A DNA stretch of 42,605 bases from Ideonella sp. A 288 (lineage in GTDB: Bacteria > Pseudomonadota > Gammaproteobacteria > Burkholderiales > Burkholderiaceae_C), in assembly GCF_002198735.1 (NCBI RefSeq), contig NZ_MWLO01000164.1:1-42605 (forward strand), read 5' to 3'. The notes beneath the pieces are model-generated. The model did not search any database. It was not told the DNA's origin and worked only from the letters and a program-made list of their open reading frames with translations. Below, piece by piece: positions 1 to 8,223 of the stretch; positions within the stretch are counted from its first letter, which is position 1; every line of letters begins with the position of its first letter. A program made the translations under genes and the position numbers.

Positions 1-64
1 TCAAGAAGACCTCCAAATCAAACTCAACTGCCTTCTTTTGGAAGATACAAGATACAAGGCCTCA

Positions 65-760
65 CTACGGAAAGATGCCCGGATTGACCTTGTTCCAGAC
101 CTCCAACTCATGCTTGGGCGGAATGCTGAACCCGTCATGCTTGGGGTGTGAGAGCCATGCTGTGCAAGTCTCAGCCATCTTCTCGACGGAGTAGAAGAAG
201 ACCGACACACCTTGAAAGACAGAGATCACCGGACGTTCAAGACTCGGGGCTAAGCCTTGTTTGACTGCCGCTACAACGAGCCACCCTCCACCCAGCGCAG
301 CGAACGGGAACGAACTGGCGAGCAACTCAGTATCGTTCGGATTCTTACCGTACGTGTCGTTCATACTCCGGTACTCCCTCTCGACATCCTTCAGAGGCAG
401 GAAGGTGTAGTCGCGGAACATGAAAGGCAATACGTCGGTGCCCTTCGGGGCCGAGAACCCGTTCTTCCACTCGTACAGCGTCGCGACTTCCTTGGGAAGG
501 GGCTTCGGAAACCAAGCCGTCTGCTCCAGGATCTGCGTTTGCGTAAGCCCAGGCAGCAAGTAATGCGGCGTCTTCGGGGACTTCGCGGCGTATGCGGACA
601 GAAGTCGGTCGAGCTGTGCGTGCAGAGAGGCGGGCGAGAATGGTGGGAGCGTGGGCGGTTCGACCTTCGGGCTCGGCTTCCGATCGCCACAGGCCGGGAG
701 TGCGATGGTTGCGGCGGTCAGTGGAATGAGGGTCGCGCTGATGGCGCTGCGTCTTCTCAT
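65..760 (-). CDS. SMI1/KNR4 (SUKH)-like lipoprotein, probable first integron cassette
   Basis: This is a 231-residue predicted lipoprotein. Its N-terminus is basic (MRRR), followed by a hydrophobic stretch and a lipobox ending LPAC near residue 24, so export and lipidation are expected. The middle part, with a PGLT..I....W.P.PLP.E...LY.WKNG pattern, resembles the start of SMI1/KNR4 (SUKH) domains, which often act as immunity or protein-binding modules. The ATG at 760 was preferred over a TTG at 790 because the latter lies inside the adjacent attI-like site. The gene begins 11 nt inside the predicted cassette boundary and runs away from the intI fragment, exactly as a first gene cassette does. 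Its GC content is visibly lower than that of its neighbours, which fits foreign origin. No complete attC is visible behind it before the window edge. The domain assignment is moderate and the function is unknown. Confidence 0.7.
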   Translation of the reverse strand: MRRRSAISATLIPLTAATIALPACGDRKPSPKVEPPTLPPFSPASLHAQLDRLLSAYAAKSPKTPHYLLPGLTQTQILEQTAWFPKPLPKEVATLYEWKNGFSAPKGTDVLPFMFRDYTFLPLKDVEREYRSMNDTYGKNPNDTELLASSFPFAALGGGWLVVAAVKQGLAPSLERPVISVFQGVSVFFYSVEKMAETCTAWLSHPKHDGFSIPPKHELEVWNKVNPGIFP

Positions 761-765
761 TTGAG

Positions 766-830
766 GCCTAACGTTGATATAGGGCGACAATTCTGCGCCC
801 TAACTCCGGACGCTGTCGCCGTAACTCGGC
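766..830 (-). other. attI: attI-like integron recombination site
   Basis: On the minus strand the core site GTTAGGC (766-772) matches the integron core GTTRRRY. It is preceded by GTCGCCCTA-N3-CAA-N, and the 23-nt end (766-788) matches the end of class 1 attI1 as I recall it at 19 of 23 positions. A further GTTACG-like element lies near 820-825. The site sits between the intI fragment and the lipoprotein gene. Crossover is expected between the G and the first T of the core, placing the cassette boundary at about 771/772. The identity rests on the motif, the position and the neighbouring intI fragment. The outer limit of the site is approximate. Confidence 0.8.
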
Positions 831-881
831 ACAAGCTGACGGCCGCAAGTCCGCGTGGATGCTCGATGTTCAAGTTGTCGA

Positions 882-897
882 CTGTATATGCATACAG
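882..897. promoter_or_regulatory. LexA (SOS) box upstream of intI
   Basis: The 16-bp sequence CTGTATATGCATACAG fits the LexA consensus CTG-N10-CAG with an A/T-rich, nearly palindromic centre. It lies about 100 bp before the intI start. LexA boxes in intI promoters are established for many integrons, where the SOS response induces integrase expression. The box is intact although the gene it controls is truncated. Confidence 0.85.
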
Positions 898-1000
898 CAC
901 TATCATTTCGGCAAAAGCAGCAACGGCCGTGCGCTGACTTTGCCGGATGTGCTTGCCATCGACAAGGCCCGTGCTCTCCGCGGCCGCTGCGGGAGTCGTG

Positions 1001-1384
1001 ATGAATCACATGTCGGATGTGGTGTCCCGTCGCCGCGCTGCGCCTCAGCCACCGCTCCCTGCGCCGCAGGGGCCGCCGCTGCGTTCAACCAAGATACTGG
1101 ATCAGCTGCGTGAACGCATCCGGCTGCTGCACTACATCCGGCGCACCGAAGAGGCCTGCGTGCACTGGTGCCGCGCCTTCATCCGCTTTCGTGGCATCCG
1201 CCATCCACTGGAAATGGGCGGCCCCGAGGTCGAGGCATTCCTGAACGGGCTCGCCAATGACCGTCGGGTGGCGGCGTCCACCCACAAGCAGGCGCTGATC
1301 TGCCTCTACAGCCGGGTGGTCGAGCTGCAGCTTCCGTGGATGACGGAGGTGAGGCGGCCGCGGGTGCAGCGTCGGCTGCCGCTG
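1001..1384 (+). pseudogene. intI: truncated integron integrase (N-terminal SAM-like domain only)
   Basis: The product closely follows the IntI N-terminus: [50 protein letters not shown] and ASTHKQAL are all recognisable against IntI1. This is the core-binding, SAM-like domain. Similarity stops at RRLPL (about 1384), where functional IntI proteins continue with VVLT and the tyrosine-recombinase catalytic domain (R...H-x-x-R...Y), which is wholly absent. A gap of about two residues around [10 protein letters not shown] suggests further decay. The open frame runs on to a stop at 1465 through sequence antisense to the SGNH hydrolase. ATG 1001 was chosen because GGGAG lies 5 nt upstream; a longer start at 947 is less likely. 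The fragment cannot be an active recombinase. Confidence 0.85.
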
Positions 1385-1401
1385 GGCCGGACGATGCAGG
1401 A

Positions 1402-2229
1402 TCAGCGCGCCAAGGCGCGTGCTGTCGCCAGGGCCGGCACCAGCCGATCGCGCCAGACGCGGTAGCCCGCCTCGCTCGGGTGCAGGCCGTCGACGAACAG
1501 CCGTGCATCCTGGCGGCCCTGTGCATCGACGAATGACGGATACAAATCGAGCCAAAGGGTGAAGCCTGCGAACTCGGGGCTCTTCGCCAGCGCGGCCAGC
1601 CGCGCGTTGACGGGCTTCACGACCGCATCGTCCCGGGTGGTCTCCGACGTGGGCAGCATCGATTGCAGCAGCAGCCGCGTGCCCGGCTTGCGCGCGTGCA
1701 GCGAGCGCATCACGGCCAGCACGCCCTCGAACACGCTGTCGGCCACCGGCATCTCGGCGGCATAGGAGTTGTTGATGCCGACCATCAGCACGAAGAACTC
1801 GGGCGCCAGCGCGTCGGCATCCAACTGGCCCAGGCCGCCCTGAGCCTTCGGCAGAAGGCGGAAGAGCAGGTGCTCGGTGCGGTCGCCCGAGATGCCGATG
1901 TTCAGCGCAAGGTTCTGCGGCACCGCGCCGCCGAACGACTCATCCCAGACGCGGCGGCCGTGCAGGCGGCCCGGAATCCACGGGTCGTCGCCGAGCAGCC
2001 AGAAGTCGGTGATCGAGTCGCCGACGAACACCAGCTTCACGGCGCGCAGGCTCGTCGCGTCTGCCACTTGCGCCTGGATCGCGGCCTGGCGCTGCTGCCA
2101 GTATTCAACGCGGGCTGCGGGCCGCGTCGAGGCGAAGTCAGCTGCCCTGGCAATGGGTGCAAAGAGGCTCGCGGCGGCGACGAGCAGGGCGGCCAGCAAC
2201 CGGGCGATCGGGGTGGGGCTCGAGGTCAT
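1402..2229 (-). CDS. SGNH/GDSL-type esterase, secreted
   Basis: This 275-residue protein has a typical Sec signal peptide (hydrophobic stretch, then ARA-ADF near residue 30). SGNH hydrolase blocks are visible: FVGDSIT with the nucleophile Ser near residue 72 (block I), a conserved glycine in [11 protein letters not shown] (block II), GINN near 151-154 with the oxyanion Asn (block III), and DGLHPS with Asp247 and His250 (block V). It resembles PAF-acetylhydrolase-IB-like esterases and probably hydrolyses ester or acetyl groups in the periplasm. The substrate is not predictable. ATG 2229 places the signal peptide at the N-terminus; the longer frame adds a non-signal extension. The 3' end abuts the intI fragment within about 20 bp, so an ancient rearrangement joined them, but the enzyme itself appears complete. 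Confidence 0.85.
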   Translation of the reverse strand: MTSSPTPIARLLAALLVAAASLFAPIARAADFASTRPAARVEYWQQRQAAIQAQVADATSLRAVKLVFVGDSITDFWLLGDDPWIPGRLHGRRVWDESFGGAVPQNLALNIGISGDRTEHLLFRLLPKAQGGLGQLDADALAPEFFVLMVGINNSYAAEMPVADSVFEGVLAVMRSLHARKPGTRLLLQSMLPTSETTRDDAVVKPVNARLAALAKSPEFAGFTLWLDLYPSFVDAQGRQDARLFVDGLHPSEAGYRVWRDRLVPALATARALAR

Positions 2230-2458
2230 GGGCCGAGAGTCTCCCTCAAACCTGTGGGAGCGTGCGCATGGTGACCTGCGCGGCATCGGCGACCGCGCCA
2301 TCGACACCCAGGTGAAGAACCCGCGCCGCACGATGCACGCGGTTCAGTGGGGTGTCGGCTGCATCGCCTCGGTCTGCAGCGTGGGCTGCCGCGTCGCCAT
2401 GGGCATCGCGCGCTGGCTGACGCCATGGAGGCCGCGCCGAGTGCGGGCCCCTTCCGGG

Positions 2459-3448
2459 CTAGGGCCTCAACAGGAAGGTCAAGGGGATCGCCAGCCGCTC
2501 GCGCCAGGCGCTTTCATCATGCGGCGCTCCGGCAAACACCCGGCTCGTCCAGTCGATGTCGGGCCGGTAGCCCTTGGCCGCCAGCAGAGCGTCCACCTTC
2601 TGCTGGTGCGGGCCATACAGGCCGTCCAGGCCCTGGGTGCCGTGATCGAAGTACAGGCGATGCCGGCCCGCGGCGGGCAGGTGCTCACGCAGCCAGTCGC
2701 GGTAGGCCGCGGCCATCTGTTCGATGCGCGGATCGCCGTTGGCGCCGGGCGCGAACTGGGCCGGGAACGCCGCGTAGTTGTTGGTGATCACCCAGTGCGT
2801 GGAGACGCATCCGGCCCCGCCGAACACCTCGGGGAACGAGCACAACGCATAGAGAGAGATCAGCCCGCCCATGCTCGAGCCCATGACGAAGGTGTCGGCC
2901 CTGCCCGCGCGGGTGCGGTAGTGGGCATCGATGTAGGGCTTGAGCTCGGTGGCCAGGAAGCGGACGTAGGCGTCGCCCAGCGACGCCGCATCGGCCGCGC
3001 CCGGGTTGGGTCGTACGAGTGGGCGCAACTCGGCGGGCAGACTGTCAACCGGGGCCTGGGGCCCGTATTCCCGCGCCCGATGGCCCTCGGTGTTCCACAC
3101 CGCCACGACGATGGTGGGCCGGATCGCGTTGGCTGCCCGCAGCGCCAGCAGATGCCGGTCGACCTCCCACGCACCCCGTGCCATCGGGCTGGGTGGATCG
3201 AAGAGGTTCTGGCCGTCCTGCATGTACAGCACGGCGAAGGGCTCGCGGGAGGCGTCGTATTCGGACGGAAGCCAGGCACGCACCTGGCGTGCCGCCACGA
3301 GTTGCGATGGGAACTTGTCGTGGTCCACGAAGCGGCCACCGGCGCTCGGCGTCTGCGACGGCCTCGCGGCGCAGGCCGCAACGCCGCCGGCCAGCGCCAG
3401 CAGCAGCGTTCTTCGGGCCGGTTCGGGCCTGGATGCGTTTGTACCCAT
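2459..3448 (-). CDS. alpha/beta-hydrolase esterase, Fes/IroE-like, lipoprotein
   Basis: This 329-residue protein belongs to the esterase-D/enterochelin-esterase-like alpha/beta hydrolases. The nucleophile elbow GSSMGG carries Ser192, and the C-terminal APHDESAW carries the likely catalytic His310. VLYMQDGQNLFD near residues 73-84 is characteristic of the family. The N-terminus has an arginine pair, a hydrophobic stretch and GVAAC, suggesting a lipoprotein with Cys26 as anchor. ATG 3448 was chosen because it starts directly before this signal. It follows the CPBP gene by 113 bp on the same strand and may be the last gene of that operon or transcribed separately. The substrate (siderophore ester, feruloyl ester or other) cannot be read from the sequence. 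Confidence 0.82.
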   Translation of the reverse strand: MGTNASRPEPARRTLLLALAGGVAACAARPSQTPSAGGRFVDHDKFPSQLVAARQVRAWLPSEYDASREPFAVLYMQDGQNLFDPPSPMARGAWEVDRHLLALRAANAIRPTIVVAVWNTEGHRAREYGPQAPVDSLPAELRPLVRPNPGAADAASLGDAYVRFLATELKPYIDAHYRTRAGRADTFVMGSSMGGLISLYALCSFPEVFGGAGCVSTHWVITNNYAAFPAQFAPGANGDPRIEQMAAAYRDWLREHLPAAGRHRLYFDHGTQGLDGLYGPHQQKVDALLAAKGYRPDIDWTSRVFAGAPHDESAWRERLAIPLTFLLRP

Positions 3449-3561
3449 CACAGTGCGCAGTATCGTCACCTTTGGGCCTCTGACCAGCACGACGAACGGC
3501 CATGTCGACCTGTCTCCGAGAGCGGCCCCATGGAAGGACGGCGCGACGCGGGTGAGACGGC

Positions 3562-4413
3562 TCAAGGCTGCGCCCGCGACACGGCCAAGCCGCCCTGCGG
3601 CGTGGGGCCTCCGCCGAACAGCAGCAGCATGGCTGCGCAGACCAGCGTGCCCACCACCCACTGAAACGGCCGCAGGTTGCTGCCGTCGGGCAGCACCATC
3701 ACCGGGATCACCGACGACCACGCGTTCACGGCGGTGTGCAGCACCAGCACCGGCAGCACGCTGCCCGCGGTGCGGTTGAAGAGCCAGGCAAACAGGACCG
3801 ACGAGGCGATGGCGCTCAGCGCATACAGCCCCATCGGCAGGTGGCTCTGCACGGTGCCCGCGCTGTAGAAGAGCGGCACATGCCAGAGCGCCCACGCACC
3901 CCCCAGCACCAGACTGGCGCTGCGCCAGCCCCATCGGCGCTGCAGGGCGGGCAAGGCGTAGCCGCGCCAGCCAAACTCTTCGCCCAGCGGGCCGCCCACC
4001 AGGAACACCAGCACGAAGTTCACCGCCGCCAGCAAGACGTGCCCGGCCGCGGGCGACGGCGGCAGCGTGCCACCCAGCGCCACATGGGCGGCCGCGGCCA
4101 GGCCCATGAAGGCGACCGGAAAGAAGAAGGCCCCGACCATCCAGCGCCAGCCCACCCGCCACTGCAGGCAGCGGCCCAACCAGCGACGCAGGCCGCCGCG
4201 GCCGCTTTGGTGCGCCACCACGGCCACGGCCGCCAGGCTGGGCCCGAAGCCGCCGACCATGGCCAGGGCGGTCGCCGCCACCGGCGCATCGTCCTTCCAC
4301 AGCGGTGCCAGCCACCAGAAGGCCCACGACCACGCAAACGCCAGCACGAAGAACGTCAGCACCGCCGCCGGTGCCGCCACCGCTTCAGGGGCCGCGGCCG
4401 GCTTGGCCGTCAC
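3562..4413 (-). CDS. CPBP-family intramembrane glutamic protease
   Basis: This 283-residue, strongly hydrophobic protein has about eight membrane segments. The CPBP (Abi) motifs are present: EExxxR as Glu145-Glu146...Arg150, His178 in the WHVP motif, and HTAVN with His226 and Asn230. Family members include Rce1-like proteases and bacterial self-immunity proteins. Here the role is unknown. The start is a GTG at 4413 whose bases overlap the TGA of the upstream DUF6544 gene (GTGA), so the two are translationally coupled. A longer frame to 4554 exists but lies inside the upstream gene and adds no family sequence. Confidence 0.87.
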   Translation of the reverse strand: MTAKPAAAPEAVAAPAAVLTFFVLAFAWSWAFWWLAPLWKDDAPVAATALAMVGGFGPSLAAVAVVAHQSGRGGLRRWLGRCLQWRVGWRWMVGAFFFPVAFMGLAAAAHVALGGTLPPSPAAGHVLLAAVNFVLVFLVGGPLGEEFGWRGYALPALQRRWGWRSASLVLGGAWALWHVPLFYSAGTVQSHLPMGLYALSAIASSVLFAWLFNRTAGSVLPVLVLHTAVNAWSSVIPVMVLPDGSNLRPFQWVVGTLVCAAMLLLFGGGPTPQGGLAVSRAQP

Positions 4414-5306
4414 GCCGCGAACTCGTAGTGCACCTGCGTGACGGTACCCTTGAAGTAGACCTTGCGCCCTTCCGGCCGCATCCAGGCCACCTCGCCGGCC
4501 AGGGGCACCGACATGCCGTCGCGCGCCTGGTAGTTCGAGAAGCGCCCCTCCCACGGCGCCTGCACCATGATCTTGCCCACCATGCCGCCCCGTGCCTCGG
4601 CCCGGAACGACTCGATCAGGCCGGCGTCGTCGAAGCGGAACAGCAAGCTCAGCGTGAGGGGGCCGTCTGCCAGGGTGGCGTTCGCCGACCGGTCATCGAC
4701 AGCCTCCCAGCGCACGCCCTGGCTGGGCAGCAGCGCCGTGGGGTACCAGGCCGCCTCGGCGAAGTAGCGCATGAACTCGCCGCGCGCGATGTCGCCGCCG
4801 CCCTGCATGTCGGCCATGGTCAGCCAGCCCTGGAGGCTGGCCTTCAGCAGGCCGTTGCCCGCGATGTAGCTGTCGACCACGCGCACCACCACGCCCGGCA
4901 TCATCATGATCCGCGCATCCCACAGGAAGCCCGCACGCCGGGTGGTGACGCGCTGCCGCGACGTGAACGGTTTCCACTGTTCGCCGGTGGGGGACATGTT
5001 GAAGGTGCCGCTCATCTGGATCGTGGCGGCGCTGACGATGGCCTGGCCGGGCGTGAGCGCAGCGCGGAAGTAGCGCTGCACGGGCGCGGGCAGGCCCGCG
5101 AGCTCGCTGGGGTCGTAGCGCGCGGGGGTCGCGGCGGAGGTGGCAGAAGCAGCGAGAGCGACCGACGGCGCCACGCGCCCCGCCTCCAGCTTGGCCGTCA
5201 ACCGCTGCATCGCCGCAGCCCATCGCCTCGATCCGAAGGCCGTAAGTCCTGCGGCGGCCATCGCCAGCGCAACGGCAATGAGCACAAGCCAGGTGAACCA
5301 GGTCAT
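4410..5306 (-). CDS. DUF6544-family membrane-anchored protein
   Basis: This 298-residue protein has one N-terminal membrane segment (residues 3-22, MTWFTWLVLIAV...). It is followed by a domain with the DUF6544 hallmarks: LPAPVQRYFRAAL, W.PF.S.Q near the middle, GFLWDARI, ARGEFMRYFAEAAWYPTALLP, and GVRWEAVDD. The family has no known biochemical function. ATG 5306 was chosen because the membrane segment starts there; the longer frame reads through the antisense of the nitroreductase gene. It sits 29 bp behind the nitroreductase and overlaps the CPBP start, so it belongs to a four-gene minus-strand operon. Confidence 0.85.
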   Translation of the reverse strand: MTWFTWLVLIAVALAMAAAGLTAFGSRRWAAAMQRLTAKLEAGRVAPSVALAASATSAATPARYDPSELAGLPAPVQRYFRAALTPGQAIVSAATIQMSGTFNMSPTGEQWKPFTSRQRVTTRRAGFLWDARIMMMPGVVVRVVDSYIAGNGLLKASLQGWLTMADMQGGGDIARGEFMRYFAEAAWYPTALLPSQGVRWEAVDDRSANATLADGPLTLSLLFRFDDAGLIESFRAEARGGMVGKIMVQAPWEGRFSNYQARDGMSVPLAGEVAWMRPEGRKVYFKGTVTQVHYEFAA

Positions 5307-5335
5307 GGTGAGGGCGCCTTCTGTGTCCAGGGTGG

Positions 5336-6445
5336 TCAGACGAGCACGGCCTCGACGGGCCGGCGCAGCGAGCGCGGCAGCGTCGGGCCGCGACCGAATC
5401 GCACCACCAGGTCCGGCCGCTGGCCCGCCAGGCCCAGGGCGGCAGCGAAGGGCGGGCGCAGCGCCGCCACTTCGACGGGCTGGTTCAAGAAGGCGTTGCG
5501 GATGCCCAGTGCGGTGGCCTGCAGTGCGAAGCGCTCGTAGCAACGCCCCACCTCCACCCAGTGCGCCTTGTCGGTGGCCAGGCCCACGAACACCGCGATG
5601 CCGGCGGAACTGCGCACCTGCCGCGCGTATTTCTCGTTTTCGCCCTTCGGGGTGAAGACCCAACGAAACGCCAGGTCGCCGACCCAGGACGGGATGTTCG
5701 GGTTGCCCGAGGACGCGCTGTACAGCCCGTCGCGCGTGCGCGCCGCATCGGCGCCGTTGAAGCGGATCCAGGCCTTCAGCTCCTGGACGAAGGCGGCGTC
5801 GGCCATCTGCGCGGTGTTGCCTTGAACCACGTAGTCCAGCGTCTGCTCCATGGCCCGGCGCTCTGTCAGCAGCAGCAGGCGGACCTTGTCCGAGCTGCCC
5901 GCGCGCTGCAGCAGCCCCAGCTCGTCGCTGGACAAGGGCTTGCCGTCGTAGTCACCGCGCGTGCATTGGCGGGTGGGGATGGCGTTGAACAGGGGCGTGG
6001 CCTGGGCCTGCGTGGGCTCGAGCGTCACGCGCACGGCATCGCCAGCCGCGTCGAACTGCGCCTGGCCCTTCAGGCCGTGGGCGAGCGCGGCCTGGACCAG
6101 GTTCTCGGTGGCGCAGCCCAGCGAGACAAAGACGTGGTGGTCGTCCGGGTCCACCGCAGGGCAGCGGCGCGACAGATCGGGCAGGATGGCGATCGACCGG
6201 CCATTGGCGTCGAGCGCAAACTTCCAGCACTGCGTGTTGTGGCTGGACGGGGCCAGCGTGGCGCAGCGGACAAGCTCTCGACCGAGCTCGGCGCCGCCGA
6301 GACCCGTCAGGGCACCCAACTGCCAGGTGCGCTCGGCCAGCGCTTCGTAGCTGTCCGCACCAGGCGCAGGGGAGCAGCCTGACAGCGCCAGCGGGCTGGC
6401 CGCCAGCCAAGGGGTCGAAGCGGCGAACTGTCTGCGTGTGATCAT
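5336..6445 (-). CDS. nitroreductase-family (Acg-like) flavoprotein with Tat/lipobox signal
   Basis: This 369-residue protein starts MITRRQFAAS, a twin-arginine-like motif, followed by a hydrophobic stretch and LSGC (Cys24), so it is probably exported and may be lipidated. LAPSSHNTQCWKF near residues 64-76 is the FMN-binding signature of Acg-type nitroreductases. FTPKGENEKYARQ and GRCYERFALQATALG are also typical. Enzymes of this type bind FMN and may reduce quinones or nitro compounds, or act as flavin-storage proteins. Its ATG overlaps the TGA of the DUF6064 gene (ATGA at 6442-6445), so it is translationally coupled. An exported flavoprotein next to a polytopic membrane protein is an interesting pairing. 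Confidence 0.85.
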   Translation of the reverse strand: MITRRQFAASTPWLAASPLALSGCSPAPGADSYEALAERTWQLGALTGLGGAELGRELVRCATLAPSSHNTQCWKFALDANGRSIAILPDLSRRCPAVDPDDHHVFVSLGCATENLVQAALAHGLKGQAQFDAAGDAVRVTLEPTQAQATPLFNAIPTRQCTRGDYDGKPLSSDELGLLQRAGSSDKVRLLLLTERRAMEQTLDYVVQGNTAQMADAAFVQELKAWIRFNGADAARTRDGLYSASSGNPNIPSWVGDLAFRWVFTPKGENEKYARQVRSSAGIAVFVGLATDKAHWVEVGRCYERFALQATALGIRNAFLNQPVEVAALRPPFAAALGLAGQRPDLVVRFGRGPTLPRSLRRPVEAVLV

Positions 6446-7095
6446 GACTTCAATGTCCGATGTGGTTGGCCGGCAGTCGCCAGCAGACCCAGGCCCACCA
6501 AGCCCGCGGCAATGAGGCCGAGGTCAGGCTGGACGCCGAGAAGAAACGCAGCCTGGGCACCGACAAGGCACCACAGCACGGGAGCGATCACCACGCTGCG
6601 CGGCATGGGTGGCGCTGCGAAGCACAGCAGGCCGATGGTGAAGATCGTCGTCGGGCAAGGCAGGCCGAAGGTCGGCGTCGCCGGATACGGATGGCCGGCG
6701 CAGGCCGACCAGACCGGGTACACCACCAGAGCGAAGGCGATGAGCACGACACCCGCCGTTGCCTTCAGGCCTGGCACCCACCGGAAGGTGAGCCTGCGCC
6801 GAACCACACCCTGCCAGATGAACGTGACCGCGCCCGCGGCCGAGAGCGCCGCGAAGCCATAGGCCGCTGGACTGATGCGCGCGAAGAAGGCCAGGTGATA
6901 GGCGAAGGTGATCCAGGCCCAAAGAAGCCCGAGGATGGCGGACGCGGCGACGCTGAGCCCGCGCCCGGACCTGGGCACCGCCGCTGCCAAGGCCGCCAAG
7001 GCCAGTGCGACGAGCAGCCACTGCGCCGGCCATACCGCCGTGTTGTAGTCACGGAAGACCCCGTAGAACTGTTCGACCGTGAAGGGAAGTGTCAT
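6442..7095 (-). CDS. DUF6064-family polytopic membrane protein
   Basis: This 217-residue membrane protein has about seven hydrophobic segments. It starts MTLPFTVEQFYGVFRDYN followed by AVWPAQ, which matches the conserved opening of the DUF6064 family. PTFGLPCPTTIFTIGLL in the second half is also typical. The biochemical role is unknown. It is the first gene of the minus-strand operon that continues with nitroreductase, DUF6544 and CPBP genes, and overlaps the nitroreductase by four bases. No clear promoter motif could be assigned in the upstream 500 bp. Confidence 0.85.
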   Translation of the reverse strand: MTLPFTVEQFYGVFRDYNTAVWPAQWLLVALALAALAAAVPRSGRGLSVAASAILGLLWAWITFAYHLAFFARISPAAYGFAALSAAGAVTFIWQGVVRRRLTFRWVPGLKATAGVVLIAFALVVYPVWSACAGHPYPATPTFGLPCPTTIFTIGLLCFAAPPMPRSVVIAPVLWCLVGAQAAFLLGVQPDLGLIAAGLVGLGLLATAGQPHRTLKS

Positions 7096-7622
7096 GGCCC
7101 TTCAGCCGAGGCGAAGAGGGTGGCAGCGGTCGGTTCGTTGGCAGCTGGGGCTGAACACGACGGATTCGATCTCGCGGCCCAAGCCTTCGCCGAGGGCCAT
7201 GAGGAAACGCTCTGCGCTGACCCTGGAATCGAGCTCGCCGCACTTTCGCTTGCCATGGACCGCGTCATTCGCCCGCTATCAGGCCGCAGTGGGGATCCGG
7301 CCAGGAATTGAGGAGGTGGTGCCCCCGCAGATCGAGGCCGCGCACTCGGGGCCTTTGCGCGCATTGGGCGGAATGTCCGAATGATCCGCACCGGGTTTCG
7401 AATCGTCCGTGCGTTGCCGAACAGAACATCGGCAGCTGCCGGTGGCCTGCGGGCGAGATGCCCGGAAGCCGCCTGTCGCCGCCCGCAGCTTTTGGCCGCT
7501 ATGCAGGTCTTGCCATGACGGCCAGACCCGGCCGTCCGCAACGCGCGGCCAGCCCGTTGTTCGACGTGCGGCTCACGGCGGGCCCAGAGGCCCACCACGG
7601 ACGCCGACGCCGATGCGGCGGC
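7096..7622. other. stretch without a confident gene
   Basis: This 527-bp interval lies between the start of the DUF6064 gene and the stop of the PspC gene. It contains several open frames on both strands, but they are Arg/Pro/Ser-rich, lack ribosome binding sites and resemble no family I know. It should hold the promoter of the DUF6064 operon. I see no repeat or RNA gene. Confidence 0.5.
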
Positions 7623-7979
7623 TCACCCGGCCTGCGGATGGCCCGGTGCGTGCCCGGGCATCGGCGGGTCTGCCGGAATCAGGATCCACATCAGCAGGTA
7701 GACCAGCACACCCGTTCCGGCGCACAGCGCCAGCAACGCGAACAACAGGCGCCAGATCCAACCCTCGACACCGGTGACGCGTGCGATGCCGCCGCACACG
7801 CCACCCAGCCAGCGGTCGTCGCGGCTGCGGCGCAGCGCATTGATCGCCAGCAGGGCTGGCGCGTTGACCTCGGGCGCACCGCCGAGCACGCGCGCCTTGG
7901 CGCGCGCGAACTCCTCATCCGAGAGCACGCCGCGCTCATGCAGGCCGCCCAGGCGCCCCAACTCTTCGCTCAGACTCAT
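7623..7979 (-). CDS. PspC-domain protein with SHOCT-like N-terminus
   Basis: This 118-residue protein combines a short SHOCT-like helix pair (LGGLHERGVLSDEEFARAKAR, residues about 9-29) with a PspC domain (DDRWLGGVCGGIARVTG) and a C-terminal hydrophobic segment ending in LMWILIP. PspC proteins act in membrane-stress responses, and SHOCT modules are found in many short membrane-associated proteins. There is no adjacent pspA or pspF, so this is probably a stand-alone envelope-stress protein. The start MSLSEELGRL is the only sensible one. Confidence 0.85.
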   Translation of the reverse strand: MSLSEELGRLGGLHERGVLSDEEFARAKARVLGGAPEVNAPALLAINALRRSRDDRWLGGVCGGIARVTGVEGWIWRLLFALLALCAGTGVLVYLLMWILIPADPPMPGHAPGHPQAG

Positions 7980-8223
7980 GATGCTTCTCCGTACAGACTG
8001 ACCATCCAGAAGCTCAGATTAGCGCGGCGCCCACGCAGTTCAAGAGGTTTCCGACGAAATGCCGCGGCGCGCGACAGAGCGACATGTCGAAGCGCAAAGT
8101 CGGCAGGACCGACGCCGGGCCCCGCGTGCCGAAGTTGACTGGGCTCAATCCGGCCATGGCAGCCGGTGGCAGCCTCGAAACGTCGCGCTGTTGGGCCGTC
8201 GCCTGCCCGCGGCCAAGATCGCC

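Noticed and set aside
22-28. ACTCAAC, an RYYYAAC core that could belong to an attC
   Set aside because: No matching partner core or stem lies within the 37 bp to the lipoprotein stop, and the window ends at 1, so an attC cannot be shown.
1-64. Hairpin-like GCCTTCTTTTGGAAG segment at the left edge
   Set aside because: Stem of four to five bases only and no T-tract; too weak for a terminator call.
761-790. Longer start (TTG at 790) for the lipoprotein
   Set aside because: It lies inside the attI-like site and would put ten residues before the signal peptide.
1877-3664. 595-residue open frame on the plus strand
   Set aside because: It is Arg/Pro/Gly-rich, overlaps the SGNH hydrolase and esterase genes antisense and resembles no family. 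Long antisense frames are expected in DNA with this GC content.
7092-7598. 168-residue minus-strand frame
   Set aside because: Ser/Pro/Arg-rich composition, no ribosome binding site, no family resemblance.
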